Assembly (NCBI GenBank): GCA_003056285.1 | Contig: NDWU01000014.1 | Location: forward strand, 1-40,691 | Length of the DNA stretch: 40,691 nucleotides | Source of the DNA: Candidatus Terraquivivens tikiterensis | Lineage (GTDB): Archaea > Thermoproteota > Nitrososphaeria_A > Caldarchaeales > Wolframiiraptoraceae | Reading direction: 5' to 3' | Part shown: positions 18,701-26,524 of the stretch, in pieces | Numbering within the stretch: position 1 is the first letter of the stretch | How the letters are laid out: each line of letters begins with the position of its first letter | Notes under the pieces: model-generated | The model's input: only the letters and a program-made list of their open reading frames with translations | Databases searched by the model: none | Told to the model about the DNA's origin: nothing | Program-made: the position numbers and the translations under genes

Positions 18701-19550
18701 TCAGAAGGAGTTTGCAAAGGATAGGGCTAAAGCCCAGAAGATTGCAAACCAGATACTGCACACGCCCCTCAAGGACATAGTTTCCGAAGTCACGATAAAC
18801 TACAAACGTGGAACCCTGACCGTTAAGTTGGAAACTGATACGATGCACGAAAGGGGTGTTACGTTGAACGACGTGAAGAACGCCCTGAAAGCCTATAAGC
18901 CAGAAGTGAAGGACACTGACACGATAATCCTAAAACCATCCGAGGATACAGTGCAAGCGCTGGAAAGGCTCAGGGATAGGATTCTGCTAGATGATAAGAT
19001 GACTGTCAAAGGTATCAAAAGAATAACTAAGGCTATAGTCTCGCAAGAGGGTGATGAGTATATAATCCTCACGGAGGGCTCAAACTTAAGGGAGGTGGTG
19101 AAGGTGCCAGGCGTCGATGCCACTAGGGTTATTACGAACGACATACACGAGATCGCAGAGGTCTTGGGAATAGAGGCCGCGAGGAACGCCATAATAAACG
19201 AAGCGAAGAACGTCCTCCGCGAGCAGGGGCTAGACGTTGACGTTAGACACCTTACCCTGTTGGCAGACATGATGACCGTAAGCGGTAGCGTGAAGCAGGT
19301 GGGTAGGCATGGTGTGATTAAGCTGAAGGAGAGCGTGCTTGCCAGGGCAGCGTTCGAGATAAGCGTCCAGGTGTTGCTCGACGCGGCGACAAGGGGAGAG
19401 GTAGATTACTTGAAGGGCAACGTTGAGAGGATACTGATGGGGAAGGAGATACCGGTAGGCACGGGAATGGTCTCGTTGTTGATGCTTCACCAGGCTGCGT
19501 CGTCTGGTAACAGGTCGGGTGGCGGGGATGAACATAAGGAAGGAGCTTGA
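15732..19550 (+). CDS. rpoA: DNA-directed RNA polymerase subunit A, single chain (A' and A'' fused)
   Basis: 1272 aa containing both A' (catalytic [15 protein letters not shown]) and A'' ([31 protein letters not shown] ... [18 protein letters not shown]) in one continuous frame. Confidence 0.98.
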   Translation: [1272 protein letters not shown]

Positions 19551-19836
19551 GGTAATAAGCAGAACGGGCAAGGTGGCTCTTGGTTTTAGGCAGTCCTATT
19601 TATCGCTGCTAAACGGCAAATCTAAGCTCGTGCTGCTGGCAAAGAACTGCCCGTCGAATGTGGAAAAGAGGATCTACATGGCCTCCAGGATGGTGGGCGT
19701 GCCGATGATAAAGACGGAGCTGAGCTCAAACGAGATAGGCTACATCGTGGGGAAACCATTCAGGGTCTCAACACTCTCCGTCCTAGATCCAGGCAGCTCA
19801 AACATACTAGAGGAGGTTGCACCGGAAGTTGAATGA
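19528..19836 (+). CDS. rpl30e: Ribosomal protein L30e
   Basis: MNIRKELEVISRTGKVALGFRQSYLSLLNGKSKLVLLAKNCPSNVEKRIYMASRMVGVPM; between rpoA and nusA. ORF track start is 19519. Confidence 0.93.
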   Translation: MNIRKELEVISRTGKVALGFRQSYLSLLNGKSKLVLLAKNCPSNVEKRIYMASRMVGVPMIKTELSSNEIGYIVGKPFRVSTLSVLDPGSSNILEEVAPEVE

Positions 19837-20263
19837 AGGGTTCAAGCTAACGGAAAAGGAGATGAAATACATATCGCTGTTCGAGGCAGCAACTGGCGTA
19901 GCTGCCGTAGATTGTGTTGAGTCCGGTGATTTGGTAGTGTTCGTCGTAAGGGAAGGTGACCTTAGGAAGGCCTTGAGCAAAGGCGGTAGCAAAATACAGG
20001 AGTTCTCAAGAATAATTAAGAAGCGCGTCAAGGTAATCGAGCTCTCAGAAGACCCTGGTAAATTCGTCAGGAATGCGTTCATGCCAGCAAAGCTATCGGG
20101 TCCCGTTAGGATAGCGTCAAGGCCCGACGGCAAAAAGATAGCGATAGCGTCGGTGGAGCCAAAGGATAAGGGGCTTGCCATCGGAAAAAACGGAAAGACC
20201 ATAGAGCTTGTCAGGCTGCTAGCCAAGAGGCATTATAGCATAGACCATGTTACCGTCCAGTAA
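19817..20263 (+). CDS. nusA: NusA-like transcription/RNA-binding KH protein
   Basis: GARP-type KH domain: VEPKDKGLAIGKNGKTIELVRLLAKRHYSIDHVTV; gene order. Confidence 0.92.
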   Translation: MHRKLNEGFKLTEKEMKYISLFEAATGVAAVDCVESGDLVVFVVREGDLRKALSKGGSKIQEFSRIIKKRVKVIELSEDPGKFVRNAFMPAKLSGPVRIASRPDGKKIAIASVEPKDKGLAIGKNGKTIELVRLLAKRHYSIDHVTVQ

Positions 20264-20347
20264 AAGGTCACAAGACCTCGTAAGGGTTGAAAAGCTTAGG
20301 GTAAAAGGCTTTAAAGCCGCATTGGTCTAAGAAAAAGCAAAAGTAGC

Positions 20348-20626
20348 GTGTTTGTGGACGCTCGCTATAGTGCTTCCTATACAACCGTTTCCGACCGTTC
20401 TGAGAATAATAGTCGGTGGTCTTGGAATATCGCTGCGGTGAGGAATCTAGAAGCCCACGTGCCTCCAAACATTTTCTTAACAGTGTTATATAAAGCCATA
20501 ATTAATAAGTATTTTTCGCCGAAAGACATAAAACAGGCAATAGGTCTTGATTCTGTGGCAAAAAGCGCGAACATTGTGGATGATGCGGTTAAGCTTGAGA
20601 TGCGGGGAATTTCCCTGTACGGATGA
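20348..20626 (+). CDS. Small orphan ORF (92 aa), unknown
   Basis: Open frame only; sits in the nusA-rps12 gap; no recognised motif. Confidence 0.3.
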   Translation: MFVDARYSASYTTVSDRSENNSRWSWNIAAVRNLEAHVPPNIFLTVLYKAIINKYFSPKDIKQAIGLDSVAKSANIVDDAVKLEMRGISLYG

Positions 20627-20838
20627 CCCTAGGTTCGAAAGGGTTGGAGGGCGATGCCGGCCTCCCATGAGCCCGGAGGAGGACAAGGCCTGATGATGGT
20701 CAAGGCCTATGTAGAGGCCAGGAACCCGAGAATCCTACGCCCTCGGCCTTTTGGTGTGCCGATAGTAAAGAAACCCGTAATAAAGAGAAGAGTTTTTAAG
20801 TTGCTTACCAGACCTCCCATCTCAGCCGAGGATGAACC

Positions 20839-21267
20839 ATGGGCAATGGGCTGTTCGCGGCTAGGAAGCTCGTCCAAAACAGGAAGAAGTTTAGGTGGAG
20901 TCAGCGAAAATACCGCATCAGGATGCTCCAGCTCAAGCTAAAGACAGACCCGCTCGAGGGTGCGCCCATGGCCCGTGGTATAGTCCTTCAGAAGATTGGG
21001 ATAGAGTCTAGGCAACCGAACTCAGCCGTCAGGAAGGCCGTCAGGGTTCAGCTGATCAAGAACGGCAAGGTCGTCACGGCATTCCTACCAGGAGATGGTG
21101 CCCTAAACGTCGTTGACGAGCATGATGAGGTGATAATCAGCGGCATAGGTGGCTCGATGGGCAAGAGCTACGGCGACCTTCCGGGCGTTAGGTACAAAGT
21201 AGAGTTGGTGAACGGCGTTCCGCTTAACCTGTTAATTACTGGTAAGGTCAAAAAGCCGAAGAGGTAA
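20839..21267 (+). CDS. rps12: Ribosomal protein S12 (uS12)
   Basis: [64 protein letters not shown]. Confidence 0.97.
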   Translation: MGNGLFAARKLVQNRKKFRWSQRKYRIRMLQLKLKTDPLEGAPMARGIVLQKIGIESRQPNSAVRKAVRVQLIKNGKVVTAFLPGDGALNVVDEHDEVIISGIGGSMGKSYGDLPGVRYKVELVNGVPLNLLITGKVKKPKR

Positions 21268-21833
21268 TGCCTTTGGTAGGCTTTAAAATATTCGACAAAT
21301 GGGATACGGAGGGCATCGAGGTAAAAGACCCAGGTCTACAGCGTTACATCTGCTTAAAGCCGATGGTGCACTCTGGTGGAAGGCACGAGCACAGGAGGTT
21401 CGGAAAGGCTCAGGTCTGCATAGTCGAACGCCTGGCGAACATGCTTATGAGACCCGGAAGGAATGGCGGAAAAAAGTCCAAAGCTCTTAAGATAGTTCGT
21501 AACGCTCTAGAGATAATACATTTGAGAACCGGTATGAACCCTGTGGAGGTCTTGGTGAGGGCGCTCGAGAATGCCGCGCCGAGGGAGGACGTAACAAGGC
21601 TAAGCTACGGAGGTATCGTGTACTTCAAGGCCGTTGACATATCGCCCCAGAGGAGGTTAGACTTGGCGCTCAGGTACATAACCACTGCCGCACGCGAGGC
21701 TAGTTTCAGGAACAGGAAAACGGTTGACGAGTGTCTAGCCGATGAGATAATATTGGCCTCGCAAAACGACAGCAAAAGTTATGCCATTAAGAAGAAGCTC
21801 GAGCTGGAGAGAATCGCTTTATCGTCAAGATAA
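21267..21833 (+). CDS. rps7: Ribosomal protein S7 (uS7)
   Basis: [59 protein letters not shown]. Confidence 0.97.
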   Translation: MPLVGFKIFDKWDTEGIEVKDPGLQRYICLKPMVHSGGRHEHRRFGKAQVCIVERLANMLMRPGRNGGKKSKALKIVRNALEIIHLRTGMNPVEVLVRALENAAPREDVTRLSYGGIVYFKAVDISPQRRLDLALRYITTAAREASFRNRKTVDECLADEIILASQNDSKSYAIKKKLELERIALSSR

Positions 21834-22194
21834 GGCCCATCCTGCTGTCCGAAACGTCATAATGCTATGGTGCTGATGGTGTTAGGTCTTGGGCATCACT
21901 GTAGAGGATGATCGACAGCCAATAGGCCCCTCATGGGATGATGGGCTGGTGACATGATCCCTACACCTTAATGTTGGACAAAGTATTAGCATAAAGGGGT
22001 TCTGGCCTACGTCGCCATAAGTAGGCCATCCATAAAGCCGAAGGTACAATTAGAGGGACAGGGACGGCCGAAAGAGCCAGTTTAAAGCCCTGACCGCCAT
22101 AAAAGCGGTAGCTCAGAGGGTTAGCGGGCAGTCATGGTGCGGGAAGCCGATGGGCTTATAGCCTTGGGTATCTTATGGATAAGTCCCCTACAAG

Positions 22195-22206
22195 CTTATA
22201 TATACC
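22195..22206 (+). promoter_or_regulatory. Probable TATA box for the EF1A gene
   Basis: AGCTTATATATACC ~45-55 nt upstream of the EF1A start codon at 22251. Confidence 0.6.
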
Positions 22207-22250
22207 CAATCTAGAAGCGATGAACGTAAGCAGTAAGCGGTGGAAGTAGA

Positions 22251-23546
22251 ATGTCTGCTAAACCGCACCTAAACCTAGTAGTCATAGGTCACGTGGACCA
22301 TGGAAAGTCGACGACGATGGGCCATCTACTGTACAAGCTGGGTGCCATCGACGAGAGGACTATTCAGGAATACGAGGAAGAGGCGAAGAAGCTCGGAAAG
22401 GAGACATTCAAGTACGCATGGGTACTCGACAGGATTAAGGAGGAGCGGGAAAGGGGGCTGACGATAGACCTTGCCTTCCAAAAGTTCGAGACTAAGAAAT
22501 ACTATTTCACGCTGATCGACGCACCCGGTCACAGGGACTTCGTGAAGAACATGATAACCGGTGCAAGCCAGGCCGACGCCGCCATATTAGTCGTTTCAGC
22601 AAAGAAGGGCGAGTACGAGGTTGGTATAGCGCACGGAGGACAGACGAGGGAGCATGCCTTCTTAGCGTTTATGCTAGGCATAAAGCAGCTGGTAGTCGCT
22701 ATCAACAAGATGGATGATAGCACTGTAAACTGGTCTCAGGCCAGGTACAATGAGGTAAAGCAAGGCGTACAGGACTTGCTGAAGTTGATCGGCTACGACG
22801 TCTCAAAGATACACTTCGTACCGATATCCGGATGGCTGGGAGACAACCTGGTAGAACGGAGCAAGAACATGCCGTGGTACAACGGACCGACCTTGGTAGA
22901 GGCCCTGGACACGTTCCAGGAGCCGCCGAAGCCAATAGACAAGCCCCTGAGAATTCCGTTGCAGGCTGTTTACTCCATAAAGGGTGTAGGGACCGTGCCC
23001 GTTGGAAGGGTCGAGACGGGCGTTCTGAAACCCGGCGACACGGTCGTTATCATGCCGCCCAACATAAAGGCCGAGGTCAAGAGCATAGAGATGCACCACC
23101 AGCCTTTGCAGCAGGCTATACCGGGCGACAACATAGGCTTCAACCTGAAGGGTGTAGAGAGGAGCCAGCTCGCGAGGGGTATGGTTGCCAGCCACCCGGA
23201 CAATCCCTGTAGCGTAGCTAAGGAGTTCATTGGCCAAATAGTGGTGATATATCACCCGACGGCTATAGCAGCCGGTTACACGCCGGTCATGCACATACAC
23301 ACGGCGCAGGTAGCCGTAAAGTTCGTCGAGCTCATAGCGAAAATCGATCCAAGGACTGGACAGGTTGTTGAAAAGAACCCTCAGTTCCTGAAGACTGGGG
23401 ACATAGCGCTCGTAAGGTTTATGCCGTTACAGCCGACGGCGCTTGAACCGTATTCCCAATTCCCCGAGCTTGGTAGGTTCGCCATCAGAGATAGCGGCAT
23501 GACTATAGCTGCAGGCATCGTTAAGGAGATAACCCAGAAGGCTTAA
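22251..23546 (+). CDS. tef1A: Translation elongation factor 1-alpha
   Basis: GHVDHGKSTTMGHLLYKLG, RGLTIDLAF, DAPGHRDFVKNMITGASQADAAILVVSA, NKMDD. Confidence 0.98.
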   Translation: MSAKPHLNLVVIGHVDHGKSTTMGHLLYKLGAIDERTIQEYEEEAKKLGKETFKYAWVLDRIKEERERGLTIDLAFQKFETKKYYFTLIDAPGHRDFVKNMITGASQADAAILVVSAKKGEYEVGIAHGGQTREHAFLAFMLGIKQLVVAINKMDDSTVNWSQARYNEVKQGVQDLLKLIGYDVSKIHFVPISGWLGDNLVERSKNMPWYNGPTLVEALDTFQEPPKPIDKPLRIPLQAVYSIKGVGTVPVGRVETGVLKPGDTVVIMPPNIKAEVKSIEMHHQPLQQAIPGDNIGFNLKGVERSQLARGMVASHPDNPCSVAKEFIGQIVVIYHPTAIAAGYTPVMHIHTAQVAVKFVELIAKIDPRTGQVVEKNPQFLKTGDIALVRFMPLQPTALEPYSQFPELGRFAIRDSGMTIAAGIVKEITQKA

Positions 23547-23565
23547 ACGCCCGACAGGGGTAGGG

Positions 23566-23886
23566 GTGCATCCGTTGCCCCAGATGATACGTGTTAAACT
23601 TACGAGCACTGACCTGGAGAAGTTGGAGAGGGTCTGCGAAGAGATAAAGGATATAGCGAATAAGACGGGCACGAAGATATCCGGCCCCATACCCCTGCCT
23701 AGGAAAAGGCTCGTTCTCCCAGTAAGGAAATCCCCATGCGGCGAAGGAACGAAGACCTGGCGAAAGCACGAGCTAAGGATTCATAGGAGATTAATAGACA
23801 TGAGTATAAGCGACCAGAGAGTTCTTCGACAGATAATGAGGATTCAGATACCGGACGAAGTAAGCGTTGAGATGACTGTCAAGTAA
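23566..23886 (+). CDS. rps10: Ribosomal protein S10 (uS10)
   Basis: RVKLTSTDLEKLERVCEEIKDIANKTGTKISGPIPLPRKRLVLPVRKSPCGEGTKTWRKHELRIHRRLIDM. Confidence 0.97.
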   Translation: MHPLPQMIRVKLTSTDLEKLERVCEEIKDIANKTGTKISGPIPLPRKRLVLPVRKSPCGEGTKTWRKHELRIHRRLIDMSISDQRVLRQIMRIQIPDEVSVEMTVK

Positions 23887-23889
23887 AAG

Positions 23890-24813
23890 TCATACAAATC
23901 CCATAACTTTATTTACGAAGAACGAAAAGTAAAGTAGCGAAAAGCTAACCATAGCAGCACCCTGCCACTTGACGTTTTTAGCATAAGATATGCCAGCGAT
24001 CATTAAAACGATGGTTATGCCCTGCGATACCAATAAGAGTACGTCCCTGACTACAAAGTAGCTCCCAGTACCAGCAGGCGGTATCGCGTTGAGCTTGAAG
24101 AGCCTGTCTATCGTTATAACCCCTGGAAGTATCGAGAGGGGTAGGAGGGAGAGTAGCAAACACGCTAGGAACTTGATGTGTTCTGCATAGTTGTTCTTTA
24201 ACCAACCCTTAATGGAAGGCAGGAGTTCTCTTCTGTTGGGTATCCTAAGAGTTTTCGCCCTACCTGCGGCAATCCAGCTCATGATCGAAGTGTAGATATA
24301 TATGATAAAGACGCTAATAAGAAAATTCGTCCCAAACTCAAGGACGGTAAAGCGGGGTCTTTCTAGCACATGTAGTATGAACGGGATAAACTTTGCGTAG
24401 ATCATTAAGGCACTTATAACAGATATCGAGAGTAATGGGAGGAAGATCCTCATGGCTACGCTCTCATAAATCGGGGTAAAAAGGCTGATTGGGAAAAATA
24501 TGCTTGAAAGTATCGTAAACAATTTTCCAGGCGGCTCCTTGCTAAGCAACCCCTCAGACCCTGCCTGCTCCGTCAAAGCCTTGTAAACTCTCTGCCCTTC
24601 AGGGGTTAGCATGTAGTTCCTCTTTTGGTCTTGCTGAACCAGCCCTCCCAACTGACGCAGGTTGTAGTAGAGTGAACCGGTGCTTATTCCCAGCTTGTCG
24701 CGGAGGGCCGTGGCACTTATCTTACCCGCCTCGCCTATAGCCAATATTATCCTGCGCCTGCTCTTGTGTCTGAGGAGCCACATTATGTCTTCTTCCAATG
24801 TTAATGCCCCCAC
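23890..24813 (-). CDS. Winged-helix DNA-binding domain fused to a multi-pass membrane domain
   Basis: N-term SRRRIILAIGEAGKISATALRDKLGISTGSLYYNLRQLGGLVQQDQKRNYMLTPEG (ArsR/PadR-like wHTH), then five or more hydrophobic segments. Confidence 0.8.
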   Translation of the reverse strand: MGALTLEEDIMWLLRHKSRRRIILAIGEAGKISATALRDKLGISTGSLYYNLRQLGGLVQQDQKRNYMLTPEGQRVYKALTEQAGSEGLLSKEPPGKLFTILSSIFFPISLFTPIYESVAMRIFLPLLSISVISALMIYAKFIPFILHVLERPRFTVLEFGTNFLISVFIIYIYTSIMSWIAAGRAKTLRIPNRRELLPSIKGWLKNNYAEHIKFLACLLLSLLPLSILPGVITIDRLFKLNAIPPAGTGSYFVVRDVLLLVSQGITIVLMIAGISYAKNVKWQGAAMVSFSLLYFSFFVNKVMGFV

Positions 24814-24901
24814 GCGTTTAAGTTAAGGTCATCATGACAATATATAAGCAGATTCAATTTAATGGTGTACTACGATTTAAATTTAATTTTTAACTCTGCG
24901 G

Positions 24902-24933
24902 GCGGGAAATCCTGCACCGTTCATGGGTTGTAT
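24902..24933 (+). repeat. IS200/IS605-like end fragment, copy A (homologous to 37182-37213)
   Basis: GCGGGAAATCCTGCACCGTTCATGGGTTGTAT matches 25/32 positions of the segment at 37182. Confidence 0.45.
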
Positions 24934-24989
24934 GAAAACGAAAAGGGAATTATATTTTTCCCTTCCAGAGTTATTTTTGGCGTAAGGGC

Positions 24990-25135
24990 TGGAGCGGCCG
25001 AAGTTACGCTTGCGGAGACCTCCGTAATCGCCTTCCGGGCGTGCTTCCGGAAACGGCTTCGCCGAAGGAAACCTGCGCTCTGGGTGTACGGGATCGGTCC
25101 GGTCGCTGGGGCAGGAAGCCGCTGGGTAGCTCACG
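24990..25135 (+). mobile_element. Possible tnpB 3'-end / omega-RNA-like relic
   Basis: GC-rich structured stretch; one frame reads SGRASGNGFAEGNLRSGCTGSVRSLGQEAAG* ending in GCAGGAAGCCGCTGGGTAGCTCAC, resembling the GAAGCC...GGGTAG-TTCAC pattern of IS605-family tnpB 3' ends (from memory). Confidence 0.35.
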
Positions 25136-25225
25136 CGTACCCTTCAGACCTGTATAGGAAGGATGGACGATGCTCTCCCGAAAGCGTAAATAGGACGAAA
25201 GGAACTTGAGTGTTGTGCCGTAAAC

Positions 25226-26518
25226 TTGAGGGTTTATGCAGACCTGCACATACACAGTTATTATTCTGGCGCAACCTCTAGGAACATGAACCTAGAAGAA
25301 ATCTCTCGGTATGCTGTAATAAAGGGGTTAGGGTTACTCGGAACAGGCGATGCCCTCCATCCAGGATGGTTTAAGGAGCTAAGCGAGCGCTTAGAGGATG
25401 CATGGGATACGGGAATCTATAGGTTGAAGTTTTCCGAAAGCCCGGTCCACTTCATCTTTCAGACTGAAGTTGCTACCGTGCACCGTTACAAAGAAAAGGT
25501 CAGAAAGATACACCATGTGATCCTCATGCCCTCGGGGGATGTATCCGTGCAGCTTGCGGATAGGCTCTCGGCATACGGCGACCTAGCATCCGATGGTAGG
25601 CCAGTCCTTTCGATTACGCCCGCGGAACTCGTCGACATAATCTTGGAAACCGAAAGGAGGAATTTGATATTTCCAGCACATGCTTGGACGCCATGGTGGT
25701 CCGTGTTCGGAAGCTTCAGCGGCGTAGATTCTTTAGAGGAAGCTTACGAAGACAGGGCCAAAGATATCTGTGCTCTGGAGACCGGACTGAGCAGCGACCC
25801 TCCAATGAACTGGAGGGTTAGCAGCTTGGACAGACTTACGTTGATAAGCGCTAGCGATGCACATAGCCCTTATCCATTCAGGCTAGGAAGGGAGGCCGTT
25901 GTTTTCGATCTGGAAAGGCTGACCTACGATGAGGTTGCGGACGCCATCAGAAAGAAGGACAGAAACAGAGTAATTATGACCATAGAGGTTCCACCAGCTT
26001 ACGGGAAGTACCATTGGTCAGGACATAGGAACTGTAACGTGGGACCCATACCGCCAGAGGACGCAAAGAACATGGGTTACAGGTGTGCTGTTTGTGGAAG
26101 AAAGTTAACGAAGGGTGTTGACGACAGGGTGAATGAGCTTGCGGATAGGCCTCTTGGCTACGTTCCGGAAGGTTCGATAGGTTTCAAGTACGCGCTGCCC
26201 CTTCAGGAACTCATAGCCGTCTCGGAGGGTGTGAGCTCAGAGTCCGAGCATAGGCTCATGTCAGGTAGGGTTTGGAATGAGTACAGCAGGCTGATATCGC
26301 TCTTGGGCAACGAGTTTAAGATAATGTTTGAGACTTCGGAAGAAGAGTTAACGAATGCGATGGGGCCCCAGCTGGCAAACCTCATCTTGGCTGTGAGACA
26401 GAACAAAATCAAGATAATTCCTGGGTTCGATGGTGTGTACGGCCGAATAATCTTCGGCGCGGAAGGGAAGGTGGACGAGCAAAAGCGTACGAGTAAGAGG
26501 TTGGAAGAGTTTTTCTGA
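25226..26518 (+). CDS. PHP-domain endonuclease Q (EndoQ)-like protein
   Basis: YADLHIHSYYSGATSRNMNLEEISRYAVIKGLGLLGTGDALHPGWFKEL, FPAHAWTPWWSVFGS, LISASDAHSP, RNCNV...YRCAVCGRKLTKGVDDRVNELADRP (Zn site); pattern of the TIGR00375/EndoQ family. Confidence 0.82.
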   Translation: MRVYADLHIHSYYSGATSRNMNLEEISRYAVIKGLGLLGTGDALHPGWFKELSERLEDAWDTGIYRLKFSESPVHFIFQTEVATVHRYKEKVRKIHHVILMPSGDVSVQLADRLSAYGDLASDGRPVLSITPAELVDIILETERRNLIFPAHAWTPWWSVFGSFSGVDSLEEAYEDRAKDICALETGLSSDPPMNWRVSSLDRLTLISASDAHSPYPFRLGREAVVFDLERLTYDEVADAIRKKDRNRVIMTIEVPPAYGKYHWSGHRNCNVGPIPPEDAKNMGYRCAVCGRKLTKGVDDRVNELADRPLGYVPEGSIGFKYALPLQELIAVSEGVSSESEHRLMSGRVWNEYSRLISLLGNEFKIMFETSEEELTNAMGPQLANLILAVRQNKIKIIPGFDGVYGRIIFGAEGKVDEQKRTSKRLEEFF

Positions 26519-26524
26519 TAAGAA

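Noticed and set aside
12481-19270. Numerous minus-strand ORFs of 60-150 aa opposite rpoB and rpoA
   Set aside because: Antisense shadows of strongly coding conserved genes; low-complexity Ser/Leu/Thr-rich translations with no recognisable family.
20654-20941. 95-aa ORF overlapping the start of rps12
   Set aside because: Overlaps the conserved rps12 frame and a promoter-like TTTTTAAG; no motif.
22109-22140. tRNA-like start GCGGTAGCTCAGAGGGTTAGCG
   Set aside because: Only a D-arm-like stretch; no anticodon arm, T arm or matching acceptor follows.
21834-22250. RNase P RNA or SRP RNA in the rps7-EF1A gap
   Set aside because: No GAGGAAAGTCC / ACAGAAA pair (RNase P) and no SRP helix 8 motif were found by eye.
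22803-23300. Overlapping ORFs on both strands inside EF1A
   Set aside because: Alternate-frame artefacts of the EF1A coding sequence.
24862-25209. 115-aa ORF between the wHTH gene and EndoQ
   Set aside because: Overlaps IS605-like end sequences and GC-rich hairpins; a relic or RNA is more plausible than a protein.
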